Assembly (NCBI GenBank): GCA_900550345.1
Contig: URRX01000051.1
Location: 1 to 9,057, forward strand
DNA from: an uncultured Anaerococcus sp.
GTDB lineage: Bacteria > Bacillota > Clostridia > Tissierellales > Peptoniphilaceae
Length of the DNA stretch: 9,057 bases
Direction of reading: 5' to 3'
The notes under the pieces are model-generated. The model saw only the letters and a list, made by a program, of their open reading frames with translations. It ran no database searches and was not told the origin of the DNA. Below, piece by piece: positions 7,230 through 9,057 of the stretch (the stretch's first letter is position 1; the number at the start of each line of letters is the position of its first letter). Both the position numbers and the translations under genes were made by a program.

Positions 7230-7250
7230 AATTTAATTTAATGAAGTCAA
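7222..7250 (-). promoter_or_regulatory. Promoter of leader ORF and ABC operon
   Basis: On the minus strand TTGACT (7245-7250) is followed after 17 bases by TAATAT (7222-7227). The -35 matches five of six consensus positions and the -10 four. Transcription would start near 7215, just upstream of the leader ORF SD. The -35 box shares two bases with the T-tract of the upstream terminator. Confidence 0.7.
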
Positions 7251-7271
7251 AAAAAGATGGTAAAACCACCT
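7249..7271 (-). terminator. Intrinsic terminator downstream of FAD gene
   Basis: On the minus strand AGGTGG (7271-7266) pairs with CCATCT (7260-7255), with one G-U pair, around the loop TTTTA, and a T-run down to 7249 follows. It would end transcription of the FAD-dehydrogenase gene and isolate the ABC promoter just beyond it. CCATC is also the distal arm of the long inverted repeat, so two hairpins compete for it. Confidence 0.7.
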
Positions 7272-7490
7272 CGGTCTATTGAAAAAGTATATAAATCCTC
7301 ATGCTAAGAATATCATACGGAAAAAATTGATTTGATTTCTAATTTAAAAATTCCTGAAAAATCGCACTGTTTGAGAGCGTAGCTCGAGTTTGCGATTTTA
7401 TAATTTTGAAATTTAGAAATCAACAATTTTTGGAGTCAGATATTCGTGCTTGAGGGTTTATAAACGCTCTGAGACTGTTAAAACCATCTT
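7254..7490. repeat. Long imperfect inverted repeat filling the intergenic gap
   Basis: Two arms of roughly 110 bases can fold on each other. Ends: AAGATGGT (7254-7261) with ACCATCTT (7483-7490), perfect. Middle: 7290-7314 with 7439-7462, and 7321-7352 with 7402-7431, both largely matched with a few substitutions and small indels. Near the apex: AAAATCGCA (7358-7366) with TGCGATTTT (7391-7399), perfect, enclosing a 24-base loop region. No ORF of useful length is inside. It starts in the stop codon of the FAD gene and ends at the terminator. It may be a miniature inverted-repeat element, a dispersed palindromic repeat, or a structured RNA tail. This accounts for most of the 7192-7488 gap; the remainder is the ABC promoter region. 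Confidence 0.8.
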
Positions 7491-9036
7491 AATTTTCTAA
7501 TATTTCTATTGCACATTTTAAACCATCAAGAGCTGATGATATTATTCCACCTGCGTATCCTGCTCCTTCACCAATCGGTCTTAGATTTTTAAATTTTAAG
7601 CTAGAATAATTTTTATTTCTTTCAATTCTAATTGGACAAGAAGTCCTTGTTTCAACTCCAGTTAAAATTGCATCATCATGGGAAAAAGCTTTCATTTTTT
7701 TTGAAAAATCAATTAGGGCAAGTTTTATGGCTTCGTTGATTTTTTCTGGATAAATCTCATTTAAATCTGCAAATTTATAAGAAGGTTTATAAGTTGGCTC
7801 TATTTCTCCCAAATCTTTTGAAACTTCTCCATTTATAAAATCTCCAACTTTTTGAACAGGAGCTGTATAATTTCCTCCACCAAGCTTGTATGCTTTCTCT
7901 TCTATTTCTCTCTGAAATTTTATACCAGCAAGATTATCATGACCCAAAATTTCTGGTCCAATAGCACAAACAATGGCAGAATTTGAATTATAATTTCCCC
8001 TGTCATGATAGCTCATCCCATTTACACAAAGTCGATTTTCTTCGCTTGATGCTGGAACAACATATCCACCTGGGCACATACAAAAAGTATAAACAGAAAT
8101 ATTTTTCTTCTTATCAAAATATTTAATGGCATATGAGGCTTGTGGAAGTCTATCATCAATAATTTTAAATTGGCTAAAATTAATATCTTTTTGCAAGTGT
8201 TCAATCCTAAATCCAACGGCAAAATTCTTTTGACTTATATCGACATACTTATCAAGCATTATAAAAGTATCACGAGAAGAATTGCCCAAGGCAAGAATAT
8301 ATTCGTCCGCTTTGTATTCATTTTTATTTGTAAGTAGGGATTTTATCTGACCATTTTTAATTTTTAAATCGTTAAAAATTTCATTAAAATGAAAATCTCC
8401 ACCCATTTCAATTATTTTTTTCCTAATATTTATGATAACTTTTCTTAAAAGATCTGTTCCAACATGAGGCATTTGGGTGTATAAAATATCTTCTGGAGCA
8501 CCATTTTCAACTAAAATTTTAAAAACTTCCCTAGACCTTTTATCCTTTGACCTTGAAGTTAATTTCCCATCAGAAAAAGTTCCAGCTCCTCCTTCACCAA
8601 ATTGAATATTTGACTCAGGATTTAATTTTAAATTTTTAATAAAATTGTCTATAGTTTTCACCCTATCTTCAATTTTTTCTCCTCTTTCAATAATAGTAAC
8701 TTTAACACCATTTTTACAAAGAGCGTATGCGCAAAAAAGTCCAGATGGCCCAGAACCTACAATTACAGCAGATTTTACTTTATTTTTATTTGATAAATCT
8801 AAATCTTCTTCAACAAATACATCAATATCATTTTTTAATTTTTTTATAGTTTTTTTATTAATTTCACAATCAACCAAGACTTGATAAACATAAAAAATAC
8901 CACGCCTTGCATCGATTGATTTTTTATAAATTTTAAAAGAATCAATTTTTCTTTTGATTTTTTCTTCAATGTACTTTTTCAAATTTTCATGATTATCCAA
9001 TTCGTATGGAATTTTAATATTTCTAATTATATACAT
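7489..9036 (-). CDS. FAD-dependent dehydrogenase of the COG2509 type
   Basis: A 515-residue soluble flavoprotein resembling the uncharacterised NAD(FAD)-utilising dehydrogenases (COG2509). The N-terminal ~85 residues form the lysine-rich domain typical of this family, including SIDARRG (40-46). The Rossmann FAD motif is VIVGSGPSGL (91-100), with the ribose-binding acidic residue Glu117 in IIERG. Further conserved-looking blocks are GEGGAGTFSDGKLTSR (147-162), FCMCPGG (318-324), GVETRTSCPIRI (460-471) and the C-terminal FAD-contact block PIGEGAGYAGGI (487-498). The paired cysteines at 319 and 321 could be redox-active, which is inference. The start ATG 9034-9036 has SD AAAGGA six bases upstream. 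Length is normal for the family. Physiological substrate is unknown. Its promoter and any upstream partner lie outside the window. Confidence 0.87.
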   Translation of the reverse strand: MYIIRNIKIPYELDNHENLKKYIEEKIKRKIDSFKIYKKSIDARRGIFYVYQVLVDCEINKKTIKKLKNDIDVFVEEDLDLSNKNKVKSAVIVGSGPSGLFCAYALCKNGVKVTIIERGEKIEDRVKTIDNFIKNLKLNPESNIQFGEGGAGTFSDGKLTSRSKDKRSREVFKILVENGAPEDILYTQMPHVGTDLLRKVIINIRKKIIEMGGDFHFNEIFNDLKIKNGQIKSLLTNKNEYKADEYILALGNSSRDTFIMLDKYVDISQKNFAVGFRIEHLQKDINFSQFKIIDDRLPQASYAIKYFDKKKNISVYTFCMCPGGYVVPASSEENRLCVNGMSYHDRGNYNSNSAIVCAIGPEILGHDNLAGIKFQREIEEKAYKLGGGNYTAPVQKVGDFINGEVSKDLGEIEPTYKPSYKFADLNEIYPEKINEAIKLALIDFSKKMKAFSHDDAILTGVETRTSCPIRIERNKNYSSLKFKNLRPIGEGAGYAGGIISSALDGLKCAIEILEN

Positions 9037-9057
9037 AAGACATCCTTTCCTACTAAT

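Overview
The window is strongly AT-rich, with A/T-rich codons and clear Shine-Dalgarno (SD) sites of the AGGAGG type. It looks like chromosomal DNA of a low-GC Gram-positive anaerobe. The gene set (an NhaC antiporter, a DAACS symporter, a COG2509 flavoprotein and a paired ABC exporter) would suit a Peptoniphilaceae/Tissierellia organism such as Anaerococcus. That placement is inference from style and content, not proof.

Layout. (1) At 85-1725 on the plus strand, an NhaC-family Na+/H+ antiporter has a good sigma-A-type promoter and SD. (2) At 1867-2179 on the plus strand, a small acidic unknown gene appears split by one extra A in an A7 run. A 17-bp hairpin (2181-2223) then serves as terminator for both strands. 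(3) At 2318-3499 on the minus strand lies a DAACS (GltP-like) symporter whose substrate-site residues differ from the glutamate/aspartate carriers. (4) At 3592-7109 on the minus strand, two 586-residue ABC exporter half-transporters overlap by ATGA and so form a heterodimer pair. One of them has a degenerate signature motif. (5) At 7110-7250 is a compact control region for the ABC pair: promoter, palindromic operator candidate, 14-codon leader ORF with a strong SD, and a hairpin that buries the SD of the first ABC gene. (6) At 7254-7490 is a long imperfect inverted repeat that begins at the stop codon of the next gene and ends in an intrinsic terminator. (7) At 7489-9036 on the minus strand is a COG2509 FAD-dependent dehydrogenase.

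The most interesting part is the ABC operon leader. Its layout of short leader peptide, SD-sequestering stem-loop and heterodimeric ABC exporter resembles ribosome-mediated attenuation of antibiotic-resistance genes (erm and cat leaders; in concept, bmrB-bmrCD of Bacillus subtilis). A drug- or ribosome-stalling-inducible exporter is therefore a reasonable hypothesis. The palindrome over the -10 box suggests an additional repressor. No CRISPR array, tRNA, rRNA, transposase or phage gene is visible.
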